This document shows, in pieces, positions 1 through 12,800 of a stretch of DNA of 64,000 bases (position 1 is the stretch's first letter; every line of letters begins with the position of its first letter). The notes beneath the pieces were generated by a model that saw only the letters and a list, made by a program, of their open reading frames with translations, searched no databases and had not been told where the DNA came from. Position numbers and translations under genes: made by a program. The DNA comes from Nematostella vectensis. Its lineage: Eukaryota > Cnidaria > Anthozoa > Actiniaria > Edwardsiidae. The stretch spans positions 9,795,070 to 9,859,069 of the forward strand of contig NC_064038.1 of the NCBI RefSeq assembly GCF_932526225.1, read 5' to 3'.

Positions 1-45
1 CGTTTTTCTGTGCGGTTTTCGCACCCCCTTTACGCCCCCCTCATC
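1..45. repeat. dispersed repeat fragment (copy 1)
   Basis: The first ~45 bases, with the motif TGCGGTTTTCGCACCCC, recur near 27465-27515 in the same orientation. Two copies 27 kb apart point to an interspersed repeat cut by the window edge. The family is not recognised. Confidence 0.55.
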
Positions 46-541
46 ATTATTTTTATATATAAGTATGCCACAGCTGATTAACAAACCTTGGCCAAGGAGA
101 CCATATTGCCTTTTTTGCTCTGTTATCAAGCGACCCTGGAGTGGGAAGTATGACACACAAATATAAGAAGTAGAGTGCTACACTCCCTACATTTGCATAT
201 TTTTTATCACTCTCTCAATCAATAAACAGCAAAATGCTCACATTTATAGGACAGTAATCACAATTAAATCAACTGGAGCCAGACGGATTTTGCTTTGCTC
301 TTACCTGAAACCACGATCCTTCATCAAAGAAGCATAAATGCGTTATACCATCGATTCTTTCGGTCATTTTTAGCTGAAAGTTCACTTATAATCCATATCG
401 ATCTCTTTTTCTGTTTTTTCTTGTTATTTCTCTTTGCCAGTCAAAGTTCGCGGGCTCATGATAATAGAGCCAATCAAAAGACAACTTTGGGTAGCCTGTG
501 TAGAACACATTGCGGGTTTCCTGTGCACTATCAAATCCAAG
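1..541. other. upstream region of RPA12, no gene seen
   Basis: AT-rich sequence before the RPA12 start codon. It presumably holds the RPA12 promoter and 5' UTR, but I see no convincing TATA box. The first 45 bases are a dispersed repeat fragment listed separately. Short open frames here have no protein-like character. Confidence 0.5.
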
Positions 542-3385
542 ATGGCGGAACGTAAAACTAAAGAAGCTTTTGAGTGTGATCCCGACTTTTGTCCTGTTTG
601 CGGATCAATTTTGCCTCTTCCTGGACTGGAGGATGTCGTCTCTTGTAAACTGTGCGATTTCCAACGTGATACTGCAGGTATGGGCTGGTATTGTTTTAGT
701 AACACGTGCACGTCTAATGGTACACTCATCTTCATTTAGCGAATAAATTTATATTGATTATTTTTGCCATGTTCCATTTACACTTATGGAAGCGTTGTAT
801 CTAGTTTAATATAAAGATAAATTAAGAATTCCTTACTATCCTGATATTCTTCTTTCCTATAGTAATTTCTGTCAAAATTAAAATAAATATTCAGACGTTT
901 GATCCAAGTATATTAATTCTGAATTGGTCCCGTGACATGTGTGATGTCACGAAATTTGGTTGATTTGAAGGTTTGTGGTTTGTGTTGTGCAAGTTTAATT
1001 GATATCAGAGGTTATTCTTGGTAAAGGAAACCCTAGAATTGACCACCCTACCCTTTCACCTACGGTATATATGTGAGGCACCCCTATACTGTATGTAAGG
1101 TAACGTTACCAAGCCAGGTTAGTGTTTCTGTAACTGGCTATGCAGGGCCATGTTTTTTTTCCAACAAAATTCCATCTTTCCATTTACAAGAAAAGTGCCA
1201 CCCCTCCCTGCTTTCTTTGATGTTCAATAAAAAAATACCATTATTGAACTCAAATCAATGCAAACCTTCAAATTTTATTTTTCTGCCTTTAGAATTTGAG
1301 GAAGTGGAGATTCACTCCAAGAAACGTTTTAATGTTGATAAGGAAAAAAGAACAACAGATGACAGAAAGAATGATGACACTTCAGGACCAATGGTGAGGC
1401 AACTAGGATCAGAGATAACAATGACAGAATCTGTACAAAATATCCCCAACCACCCCCACTCTCTAGCTCTTTGCAATTCACTTGAGTCATTTTACTGTCA
1501 AAATGACTAAAACTGAGGGTTAATGTTCATTATTTCAGTTCTCATTTTTTCTTTACTTTGTGGTTCCCGTGGTTGCAAAACTCATTGCAACAACTTGATA
1601 GGGCATAAGGGTATTGCAAGAGTTTGACAAACACAGAATGAGGGAAAGGGGAGTGGTTGTTCCCCTCCTGCCCAGTAGAGCTGTACTTACCTTTTTAAAA
1701 ATGTTTCCCAGCAAATACAAGGAATATTTGAAGTTTACCCTCCTTTCAAAATTAAATTCAAATGCTTTCTACCACATTTTCGAAAGACATGTATATACAG
1801 TAATCATATAGTATTCATATAGTATTCATATATTAAAGATATCTGAAAACTAAGTGACAAGTATGATTATGAAAATAAAGTGATTGGTTGTATACTACAT
1901 CATGGTCTTATTTTTTTTTTGCTTCACTCAAATGTCGCACTTATTCAAATAATTTTACTTTCCCTAAGAGTTTGGGCTATTGTATAAGTCCATTAGACCA
2001 GCTCCCTCCCAAGCCAAGAAGATCATTGTGTTTTGTCTAATTGTCTTTTTTATTTCCGTTATCTAGGTGGACAGGAAATGCCCTAACTGTGGACATGAGG
2101 GGATGACATACATGACCAGACAAACCCGCTCAGCAGATGAGGGGCAAACAGTTTTCTACATTTGCACTGACTGCAGGTTTGTATCCCGAAAACACGGAGT
2201 TCGCATAACCCGGCCGCCATCTTGGATAACATGCTCCACAGGGGGAGGGGGAGAAAAAATGCGTGGGGAAGGGGATGGGGGCAGGTAATTCAACAGGCTT
2301 AGATGCTATTTTTACGTTTTTTTGGGAGTAGCTCCATCTTGTATTTTAACCTTCGCGCAGCACTAGAATTTTGACAACTCCACGTGAGCTTGAATTGCAC
2401 GCTTGTAGCACTTTGCGAGAATCAAATCTGATTGGTAGACATTGATTGCGTGACATGTCATTTAGCTGTCAATTTGCCGTCATGTAGAGCGTTAGAGGTT
2501 AGGGGCGTTGAACAAAATAGGCTAGACACTTTGTAGGCGTTCTTTTCCCCCTCTCCCCCTCCCCCTTCCCACGCATTTTTTCTCCCCCTCCCCCTGCGCA
2601 TTATCCAAGATGGCAGCCTGGTTATGCAAACCCCGTGTTTCGGGGTTTTTGTGCCGGAAAAACTATCAAAGCCTACAGGTAGGCTAGTTTGTATAGAGAA
2701 ATTCTATGGGTTGCCCCTATATACGTCTTGTGGCAGTGAATTTGGCTAGCTGGAAAATGGTAAAAAGCTGGCTGAATTATAACTTTATAAACACTTTTTA
2801 CTTGGTTTTGTTCCATTAGCTCAATTTCGTGGCCAGCTAGCAGAAAAAAAATTTCTTAGGGACACCCTGTGTACATGTGTACTGCATCTTTTTCTTGCTG
2901 TGCTTGATTGTCCATGTAGCTTTTACAAATTGTATTACAAATTTAATCAACCCATATCCACTTATCTATCATGATAAACCAGATGATGGCTTTGCTTGGA
3001 AAACTTTGTCTATCATACATACGTTATTACAGCATTTTTTAAGCGTGACTACACTATTGTTATATAAACTAAACTTTCTTTTCCTGGTAGATTCTTTTCT
3101 AAATTATTTTCTATAGCATGAATTATGTACTTCTTGTTTATGTACGGCAGTTAAAAAACACCCTGATACCCGTACTTCACGACTTTCTGTTTAATTGATG
3201 TATGTTTTTTTATCTACAAACCTAATCTTTACCACATTGTTTCACAAACACATGATTGTTATGACCAGCCCTATCAACTTCTCCCTTATGTAATTGACTT
3301 GTATTCCTGATGTGTGATTTTACGGGTGCTAAGTGCTCTGAATATTTGTTTTGATTACAGATTCCAAGAAACAGAATACTCATAG
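542..3385 (+). CDS. POLR1H: DNA-directed RNA polymerase I subunit RPA12 (four exons)
   Basis: Small zinc-ribbon subunit of RNA polymerase I, a nucleolar enzyme that makes rRNA; the family's C-terminal ribbon supports RNA cleavage and termination. Exons: 542-677, 1293-1393, 2067-2176 and 3361-3385; 372 nt including stop, about 123 aa, close to the human 126 aa. All junctions are GT-AG and the phases agree (1, 0, 2). The N-terminal ribbon shows [13 protein letters not shown] followed by CKLCDF. The C-terminal ribbon shows CPNCGHEGM, the diagnostic [11 protein letters not shown] block with the acidic catalytic DE, then [12 protein letters not shown]. The start ATG at 542 is in a good context (AAGATGG) and gives the usual N-terminal length. 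The last exon codes only eight residues plus stop. Intron 3 carries a MITE immediately after the donor. The gene is convergent with the FN3 gene; the stop codons are about 125 bp apart. Confidence 0.95.
2184..2648. mobile_element. MITE-like inverted-repeat element in RPA12 intron 3
   Basis: The arms at about 2184-2280 and 2540-2648 are inverted copies. Both contain GCCATCTTGGATAA, a G-rich run, and GAGAAAAAATGCGTGGG, and the outer ends share CCGAAA(A)CACGG. No coding content. The left end sits only about 7 bp after the exon-3 donor at 2177. The family is not identified and no clear target-site duplication was seen. Confidence 0.75.
2649..3360. other. remainder of RPA12 intron 3
   Basis: AT-rich intronic sequence between the MITE and the last RPA12 exon. 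The open frame near 2877-3116 is low-complexity and unlike a protein. Nothing else is supported. Confidence 0.6.
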
Positions 3386-3509
3386 AAGCTCAAGCATCAT
3401 GCTTCAAGTGGAGTCACTGTCTACGAATCTCAGATATAAGTGTCTAAATCTAAACTGGCTGTGTCACTACTGTTAAAAAGAAGTCCCTCTTTATCTTTTT
3501 CAAGCTAGT

Positions 3510-3896
3510 TTAGAAATTTAGACACGAGAAGTCTCCCTCTTTCCACCAATCCAAGACATCTGCTGACACAAGCTTTGTTGGTGGTGATGTCACCGTGGTA
3601 ATGAGTCCTGCTGCATTACGTGCCTCCACACTGACATAAATGATGTCCCCATTGCTGACACCTAGCTTGTCATCCAGGAGGACTTCAAAACTTGTGCTGA
3701 TACCCACGTCGGTGTAAGGGTAGATGTTGGTAGTGTTTGAAGGTAGAGTCCCTATGGCAATTCTGAAGCCAGTTATACCAGATTCCAAGTCATTAAATCT
3801 TGACCAGTAAGCCCGCAGTGTCTTGTTGTAGAGGTGGCAGTTTGAATGAATATGGTACACGTCGTGCGTGCGGTCCGGGCTCACAATCACGTGACC
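3510..3896 (-). CDS. terminal exon of the FN3-repeat gene
   Basis: Phase-0 exon of 129 codons including stop. Acceptor CTGCAG precedes 3896. It completes the linker begun in the previous exon (TPPTK joined to GHVIVSP) and codes the last FN3-like repeat, with NDLESGITGFRIAIG and YVSVEARNAAGL cores. The last ~25 residues (ending WWKEGDFSCLNF) are a short tail without a membrane helix. Confidence 0.85.
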   Translation of the reverse strand, partial: GHVIVSPDRTHDVYHIHSNCHLYNKTLRAYWSRFNDLESGITGFRIAIGTLPSNTTNIYPYTDVGISTSFEVLLDDKLGVSNGDIIYVSVEARNAAGLITTVTSPPTKLVSADVLDWWKEGDFSCLNF

Positions 3897-6800
3897 CTGC
3901 AGAGATATACAAACATTGATGTCTGATTGGCTTATTCCTTATCCAATTAAAGTTAAAATTCTTCTGACTATACAGGGCTTTTGTGCGGAAGCGCGTAATT
4001 TGGCTTTCTCCTCGTAAATTTTGAAAGAGAAAACACAGCTGATTTGTTCTTTTAGGGTTTTTACCTCTTTTTCTCGTAAAAAAGAGAGATATTCTTCGTA
4101 AGAGTGCGATATTTCGAACTGAATTTCGAAAACAAATAAAATGACTAGGCGTTCTTTGCTGAACCGCGAAGGCCTAGGACTAACAATGAAATACCTTTTT
4201 TTAATTGGCTGGTGGCTAGAAGCCAATGAAAACTCGCCTAACATATTTTCGCGTTATTTCGTGCTTTCCTTCGGTACAAAATGTAGTTTGGGCGTAACAG
4301 TTGATATTCCGCGTAATGATTGATTTTCCGCGTAATTTAGCAAAGATTTCCGCGTAATTTTGAGTTTTTTTCCGCGTAATTTCAGAAGCCCTGACTATAT
4401 ATTGTAAATGATATATTTTCAACACTAACTGGACGAACTGAATTAGCAAACGCTTGTCGGTTAACATTCCATCGTTTTTACAGTACTCGTAAACAACGAA
4501 CGTGGCATTGAGTGGTTCCTCTTTTGGATGAATTAAATGAAAAAATTGAAACCGAAATACGAGGTTTTCTGGGCTAATTCTACCTATAACATTTAACATG
4601 CTAAAGAAAAAGGTTACAAATCATTTTTTTTTTCATGGTATACGCCTGAAGAAGGAAATTACATGATTAAGAAATTGTTTTAAAAGTACTCTTTGGCCGA
4701 CCCTTGCGAGAATGTTACTAATTTTACTTTAATATTAAAATATCTCATACCTTAGGAAAATGTTTATCCTCTTAGACTATTTTATGCTTTTGCAATAAGA
4801 TTTAGCCAAAGTAAATTGGAAAATTTGAGGTTTGAGGTTCCTCACAGTTCATAGGATAAGTGATCTCGATGTGTAATCCTAATGCCCTTTTGGTTGTAGT
4901 GCAGTTTATCGAAAGATGCCCACATTTTTGTAGCTGGTGGTTTATCGTGGGCTTCATAGCAGTGTTTTAGAAATCTTTCGTGCCTTGTTTTTCTCGTTTT
5001 TGAATGGCCGCGCGAGAGAGCTGGGGCAAGTGTGAGGGGCGCCCCGAGCGAGTTCAGGGCGGGCTTTCTAAAACTCAACAAAACCGCCAGCTTCGTAGGC
5101 CAGAATGTCGAAAACAGATGAGCTCTCCTACCTTTGTAGGCGGGGTAACATCGACAAGAGTCCCTTCTTCTGAGACAGCCTCGGTCACAAGACCAGCATT
5201 ATCAACGCATGACACAACAGTGTAGTACCGCTGTCCCGACACGAGCGTTAAATCGATGGCTCGCGCGACGCCGCCCGGGAGGTAGTTCTTGAATGACGTA
5301 ATGTATCTATTGTTTGAATCACGGATGGCAAATTGGCAGCTTTTGATGCCGCTTTCGTGGTCAATGAAAGGGGTTATGGTTGATATGAGAGTGCACTTGC
5401 TAATGCAGGCGATAGCGGCTTGAGACGGAGTTATGGTCCCTGGAATGGGTGGGGTCAGGTCCACTTCGACGCTCGAACTCGTCTTTGACGTCCACAGGCC
5501 CACTGAGTTCCACACTCGAACGGTGACGTAATAACTCACGAACTCCTGCAGATTGCAGTCGTTGCACGACACATGCATCGCGGTTGGCAGGATCTCGCGC
5601 ATGCGTGAGATTTGGCAACCCGCTGGGGTGGAACCTACGCAATACTCTGTCCTGGTGACTCCACTTTCTGGGTCACGTGATTTCCAGTTTGCTGAGAGTG
5701 TTTCGCCAGGTCTTATCCACAGGCGCGGCCCGAGAGTCAACTACAGCGATACAAGCAATAAGGATGTTAGTCACGTGCTATTTGGAAACGATGGGGGATG
5801 CTGAGCGAAATTTCAAAGAAAGTAAAAAAAAGGAATCGCAATGACCACGCAAAAACTCACCTACCTTCCCATTAAATATAAATAGATCGGTCCCTTATTG
5901 CAATGTATGGCAGGGAAACAGTGTAAAAGAACAGAAGAAGAATAACGTAAAGAGTGGTATCTAGCAAGCAAAATATATAAATAGAGATAAGAAGATAAAT
6001 CAGAGAAATGTCATAAAGAAAGGTGCAGATTATTAGCCCAAAAAAAGACTTTCAATTGCGAAATCAATCATGGATTTTTTAAGGCACAGATGATATTAAA
6101 GAATCATTTCTCAACGAGTTCGAAACACTAAGAGTTAGCAGACATATAGAAAAGCCCAGCCCTAAGGGATAGCACTTGAGCATTTGTTACACCCTAAGGG
6201 ATAGCACTTGAGCATTTGTTACACCCTAAGGGATAGCACTTGAGCATTTGTTACACCCCAAGGGATAGTACGAGCACAGTCCACCCCCCTTACCTACCCC
6301 TCTGATATTAGCTACACACCGAGACAGTCGGGTTCTGCTTTTAACAAAAAAGAAATACTAAATAAGAAGAAAAAACGTCTTATACTTACATCTCTTAGTT
6401 CTGGGGGAGTATCATCGACAATGAATCCATTGGACCACGCTTGTGACAAAAGACCCGCACCATTCTTCGCTTCGACCGTAACGAAATACTTCACCCCAGT
6501 CGTAAGATTAACGCGCTTTGCCGAGCCCGCCATCTCTAAACCAGCGGAACGCAACGCAATGACGTCATCGACGCCCAGAGCAGTCCCAAGGCCCCACCGG
6601 TACGCTATGACACCACTCTCGGGATCTTTGAAAGCAGTCCATGTCGCATGCACGGTGTCATTTACGGCGATGATTTTCAGGTCATTCGTGACGTCTTTTC
6701 CGTCGGACACGTTACCAATGGCAGGTGGTGAAACGTCGACGATGACGCCTTTACCGTCTGAAATCACCTTAAATCCGTCCCTGTTCTGACAGGTCACGCG

Positions 6801-9800
6801 GCTGAAACATTTGGAGCCCGGGCTGAGGCTCAACCCACCGCGAGTGGCCTCACCCTTGGCTGGAACACTTTCCTGAAATACTATGGTATCGTTACCAAAG
6901 GAGGATCGGTTCGCAGTTGGTGCTTGCTGGACCAGAGACCACGTGCAGTTCTGGACACCAGATTCCAGGTCTTCAAATCCTCCCCACCGAGCTGCCACGT
7001 GGGTATTATTACTAGTGATTTTGACACCACTTCCTGTTTTGATGCCACTTCCGGTTTTTGCGTCACTTCCGATCAGATCTTCAACATCGCCTTGTGTCGG
7101 CGGTGTCGTGTCGAATGAAAACTTGTCGGATAGAAGTACTGTTGCTAATCGAGCGTTGTTTGAGATTTTGACAATGACGTAGTAGTCCTGTAAGGAGGCG
7201 GGCATGAATGACACAAAACTGCTCGCTGTCAGATTTCCGTTAGAGACTGATGAGAAAAGGCATGACCCTGGCGTAGACGCTACGCAATACTGCGAGTCGA
7301 AAATACCACTCTCCTCATCCCGAACACCATCCCAGTTCAAAAACAAATCGACCACTCCCTGGTCGTCATCAGATATCGTAAAGGACACTGTGACGTCAGC
7401 GCCGACTGGTGACGTATCATCCACAGTGAACCCGTCGGAGCTACTCCTCGAAGCTAAGCCGCTGATTGAGGTCGCCTCGACTGTAACATAGTACATTCTC
7501 CCTGCTTTCATCTGCTTGTGTGCAGGTAACCCAGTCTCTACCGAGTTCACGAGCCCAACGCTTTGGAACTTCAACAGATCATCGAGACCAGCGGCGGAAC
7601 CTACGGCCCATGCGTAGTAAGCAACTGGGTCCTTTTCGTTTGTTTGGAAGTTGTCCCAGTTGGCGCTTACATGAGTCGTACTTGTTACGTAATCAAGGTC
7701 GCTACCGAAGGTGGGGCCATCTCGTACTTCGGCAGGGGTCGGCCATTCCGAGACCACAACGAAGCCGTTCGACTTTGACTCGGAAACAAGCTTCGCGCCG
7801 TTCGTGCACTTGATAACATTATAGTAAAATGACGAGTTTCCAGGAATAGAGCCATACGTCATGTTACTTTTCAATGTCACTTTACGCCCAAGTATGTTCG
7901 GCCCTTTGAGGGTTTTCGAGAAAACCTCGTTATCATTCATGTCTAAGAGTCGCCACGTGCATCTTACGATTCCACTTTCCCTGTCCTCGACACCTTGCCA
8001 CGTGGCAGTCACATGCCACTTTTCTAGAGCCGTCTCCAGGTCTTTATGGATGACGTCATCTTTAATGTCATCACCGTCTATGACGTCACTGATTGAAGGA
8101 GGTGTGTCATCTATCTGTACTCCTTTGGACCAGCGTGTGGTGGACAGCACTGCATTGTTGGTTACTGTGACCGTTACAAAGACTTTCTCGCCGTGTTCCA
8201 ACGCACACAGTGGACACGAAAACCGCGAATTTGCGGTGTCTATGGGGCCTGTGATTTGACATCCATGTGGGACAGTACCAACGCAGTATCTGCTGCTTTT
8301 GACTCCACTTTCGTGGTCTTCAATGGCTTCCCAGTGGGCTTGTAAGGTGTCACCAAGGGTCATGTAACTAAGACTCTCTCCACTGTTACCAATCTTTACG
8401 CTGTCATGGGGTGCATGTGGTGGTGTTTTATCGATGAGGACAGGCAACCCTGTGACTGAGGCGTTCAACCCGACGGCGTTCCATGCCAGAACCGTGACAT
8501 AGTACGTCATGTTATGTGACAGCCGGAGGCTTCTTTGGACATGTTGCGTGACGAGGCCGACGCTAAGGTATTTCAGAACGTCGTACATATGAGGGGCTGT
8601 TCCTATGGCAACCCAGTATTCAGTCACTGGGCTCTCGTCGTCCGCGAACAGGGACCATGACATTGTCATGGAATTCGTTGATGATTGATACTGGTGGGCC
8701 GCATCACGTGACTCCCCTACAAGCACTTCGCCGCGGGGAACTGGTGGCGAGCTGTCGATCACGAAGACATCTGACCAAACGATACTTGACAACCCTACGG
8801 TATTCACACACTGCATTGCAACTCTGTTGTAGTGTGAACCGTTAAAAGCATCCTTCGTGATACTACTAAAACCTGATTCCACTGTAATATTCGTCGCAAG
8901 AATACGATGTTCTGAGCCCTTCTCAGTGAACATGGAGCAGTATTTTAATCCACTCTCTCTGTCGTCTACCCCATCCCAATATATTCTGATAAGCGACTCG
9001 GCGGCTTTGATGAACTTCTGATGTCTACTTACGCTGCCGATAATGATATTGCCCATCTGAGGAGGAGTATTGTCGAACACAAAAGCATCTGAGCAGCTAC
9101 GCGAGTTCTGATTGGCTCTGTTCATTGACGTCACAGTGACGTAATACTTGACGCCATTTATAAGCCCGAGACTGGCAGCTGATTCGTTAGCTCTGGTCTC
9201 TTGGCCTATGTTCACAAAAGATTGGACTTGTCCACCGCATCTTGTTGTGCCGACGGCCCACTTGTAGAACCAAATTTCGCTTTCTTCGTCAACGAACGGA
9301 CGCCAGTGAGCAGAGATGTGGGATATATTCGATGAATAAAACATCCCCCCGGACTGGACCCACCCGTTACTGTCTCTATAGCCCGGGTGTACGGGATTTG
9401 GCAACGGAGGTGTATTATCTATAGTCACGCCATTCGAGTGAAGCTCCCTCACGTCACCAGCCTTATTGGTCGCCCTCAGTAAAACGTAATACGTCTTTCC
9501 ATTCTCGAGGTTGATTGCGTCACTGGTCACGTGAGTAGCCAAGCCAGCGTCCTTAAAATCCATGACAGTCGCATTAGTTGCGTTCTCCCTGATTGCCCAT
9601 TCGAACTTCTCGAGCCCGCTTTCCAAATCCCAAATTCCTCCCCAGTTTGCAGACATCATTGTTTTCGACGATTGGTACTTTAAATCGGGCTCTATAACCC
9701 CATCGTTTACCACGCCCTTGTGCGGTGGTGTAGAGTCGATAATAAACCCATCTGAGCTGATACATGCCTTGAGCCCTGCCTTATTAAAAGCGCACACCTT

Positions 9801-12800
9801 TGCGTAGTATACCCCATCACGTAGCGCGAGGATATCAACGCGTACACTCGTGTTGAGTCCAACGTTCTGGAACGTTACTATGTTAGCATCTCCATTCCGA
9901 GCTGTGCTCAAGCCAACTTCATAAAACGCTATTTTCGACTCAATATCCTCGATCCCCTCCCACATGGCCGACATTCCTGAGACACTGTCTTGGAAATCTA
10001 CATCTGTTCCTGTCAACCCATCAACGACTCTGGCCTGATTGATTGCCGGGGGCGTGGCGTCCACCAGGAACCCATTCGACGAGACCTCCTTACTGAATAC
10101 CCCCGCCATGTTCTCAGCCTTTACTTTCGTGCAGTACGTCTGACCATTGACAAGTCTCGCACCTCTGAACACAACAGAGTTTGATGTCGGAGGTGACACG
10201 GTTAGAAACCTGTTTCCTGTCACGTGGTAGTTGCCAAGGCTACAGCTTCCAATTGCAAAATAGTACTGCTTAACCCGAGTGTGGGGCTCGACGAATGGTG
10301 TCCACGTGGCTTCCACGTGATCGAGCCAAGTCTGGTAGCTGACGTCATCTGTGGCTCCGTCGGATACAATCCCAGGTTCAGGGGGAGAGGGGTCGGGGAT
10401 TATGTTATCTGAGTAGGCATCCGTGTACAGGAAAGCGTGGTTATGGGCGCGAATGACCAACTTGTAAGCATGTCCTTCGACGAGTGTGAGATTAGAGAAC
10501 AAAGCTGATGTCGGTAGCCCAGAAGCCGTGACTCGCTTGAGATCGGAATCTTTGAGTTTATCTGAAGCGGGGATGATGGCCCATTGATAGTAGCTCAGCC
10601 CACTACTGCCATGCGCGAAACCGCGCCATGAGGCTTCTAAAACACTCGTACTTGTTATGTAGACTGCCGTGGTCCCATTCGTTGTCCCTACGATCCCGGA
10701 TACGGCAACAGTCCCAGTAAAAACCGGTTTTGTCGTGTCAACCTTCACACCATCACTCGTGACGTCAGTATGCCAACCAGCTGCATCCTGCGCACGTATA
10801 GTCACGTGATACGTCTTCCCGTTTTGTAAGACCAATCCGGATTGGTTCATACTGGTTCTGGTGCCCACTGACATCCAATCAACGATAAGATTCCCCGCGT
10901 CATCTGTGATCTTGTACATGTACTCTCTGATACCACTGCCCTTGGCACCGTCACCAAACCCGTCCCAGTTTGCCGCAATGTAGCTACCGCTGGCCTGGTT
11001 ATCGACGTCACCGGCTGCACCATCGTTAACTATGCCTGCGCGCGGAGGATTTTGGTCTACATACACGCAGTTTGACCCCGCCTCTGTCTTGAGCCCAGCT
11101 TTGTTGTAGCCGCGAACGACAGCACAATAGGTCTCCGCGTTGGCTAAGTTCAACCCAGTGATAGTATCATTACGTCTAAGAGCCGTGTTCTTGTACGAAG
11201 TGATGAACACTTCAGATCTCTTGATCGCCCATTCATAGGACGACATTTCGGAATGGATATCACTGAAAGCATCCCAGTGAGCAGTGAACGTGTTAGTCCA
11301 CTTGACATACTGAGAATCTCCAGGTCCGTAGCCATCGTATACCCTGCCTTTAACTGGTGGGGACGTGTCTATGATAACGCCATTGCTAATTCGCTCTGTG
11401 TACAGTCCAGCTTTTGTGAACGCACGCACTTTAGACGTAACGAGAGATCCATCCGTAATACCATTCCAGGACTGCGAAGCGGTAGTTTGCAGGCCAACAT
11501 CCTTCGTCAATAATCTCATTGTTGTGCTGCTCCCAAATGGCCTATTCAAGATGTCCCACTCGTATTTTGCAATTCCATTTCTTGATGTGAATCCTCCCCA
11601 TCGAGCAGTAATCAACCTTGAAAACTGATACTTCGCATCCCCCGTACTTCCATCCCGTACCCACCCTCCCTGGGGAACTGTTGCGTCCACAGTAACGAAA
11701 TCACTACATACTAGCGGGTGCCTCTCTTTCCTCTCGTCCGTTACCTCAACCGCAACCTTATAGATCTGGCTATCAACTAATGTCAGGTTATTCAAAACTT
11801 GTGTTTTTTCGGTTGTTAGTAGAACCCCTTTCGTAAGGTAACTCTTTATCCTACAGGCGTCGTCGCCCTTTAGGAGGAACCAGGAGTATTTCAAGGTGCC
11901 ACAACTGACTGTGAAGTTTGTGATCTGAAGGAAGAGATTGCTGGTTGAGGACTGGAAGGTTGTCTTCTTGGTGAAACTGGAGTCCATGAGATGTAATGAA
12001 CCCGTTTTCACTGTTATTTGTTCAGTCACTGCCGCGGGACACGTACCCAGACGACCGTCACATCTGCAAATTACAACATAGGACTTATATACTAATGCTG
12101 TTTTGGTTATAGATCGGCTGGCTGTATAAGCCAATCATAGACCTGCATCTGGTAGTACTCTAGCCAATCCAGGGCGTCGCGGTAACAACGACGATGGCGA
12201 CGGCAGGAGAACATGGCCAAAAAATGCTTTCATTATTCTTAGTGCCCATTTTTAAGAAAATTGAGTTAAATCTTCTCTGCCCTAACTAACAGTGATAGTC
12301 AGGTTTTACAACACACGCCCGTCTTCGCTAGACAACTAGTGTCGTTTGTCGTTGTTTGGATAAAACAATTGAAATGTGCCAGACGCCCTGGATCCTGTCA
12401 ATAAACTGCTGGTGAACCTGGGCTAATAATACGTTCTTCTGTTCTAAATGTGTTCTGATTCTTATTAATGTAGTGTTTTAGTTCAGAAAAGAACTAAGAA
12501 TGGCTGAGACTAAGGAGGGATAAATCGTGTGGTTTTGGTTGCTAACCATATACTCGGCTGCCGCATGATTTTATCAACATACTTCTCTGGTCTGTCACAA
12601 CCGTCCACTGGCGGTCTACAGATAGTACCAGCTGGTCTAATGACGTCACGACAGGTCCCGTCTCCCACACACTCCGACCGCAGGATACAGCTAGAGAAAG
12701 CTTGCTTTGATTGGCAGCTGTACGCCACGCCCTCACACTTTCCCATCACGCACTGGTCTCGTTTGGTGCAAGGGTTCCTGTCGTTGCAAGGCATGCTGGG

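Noticed and set aside
1073-1510. 145-codon open frame as a separate gene
   Set aside because: Only the part 1293-1393 is coding, as RPA12 exon 2; the rest is intron read-through.
5004-5225. Plus-strand open frame near the last intron of the FN3 gene
   Set aside because: Overlaps the minus-strand exon 5132-5740 and has no recognisable content.
6421-11628. Plus-strand open frames opposite the giant FN3 exon
   Set aside because: Antisense shadows of a GC-richer coding exon; no domain character.
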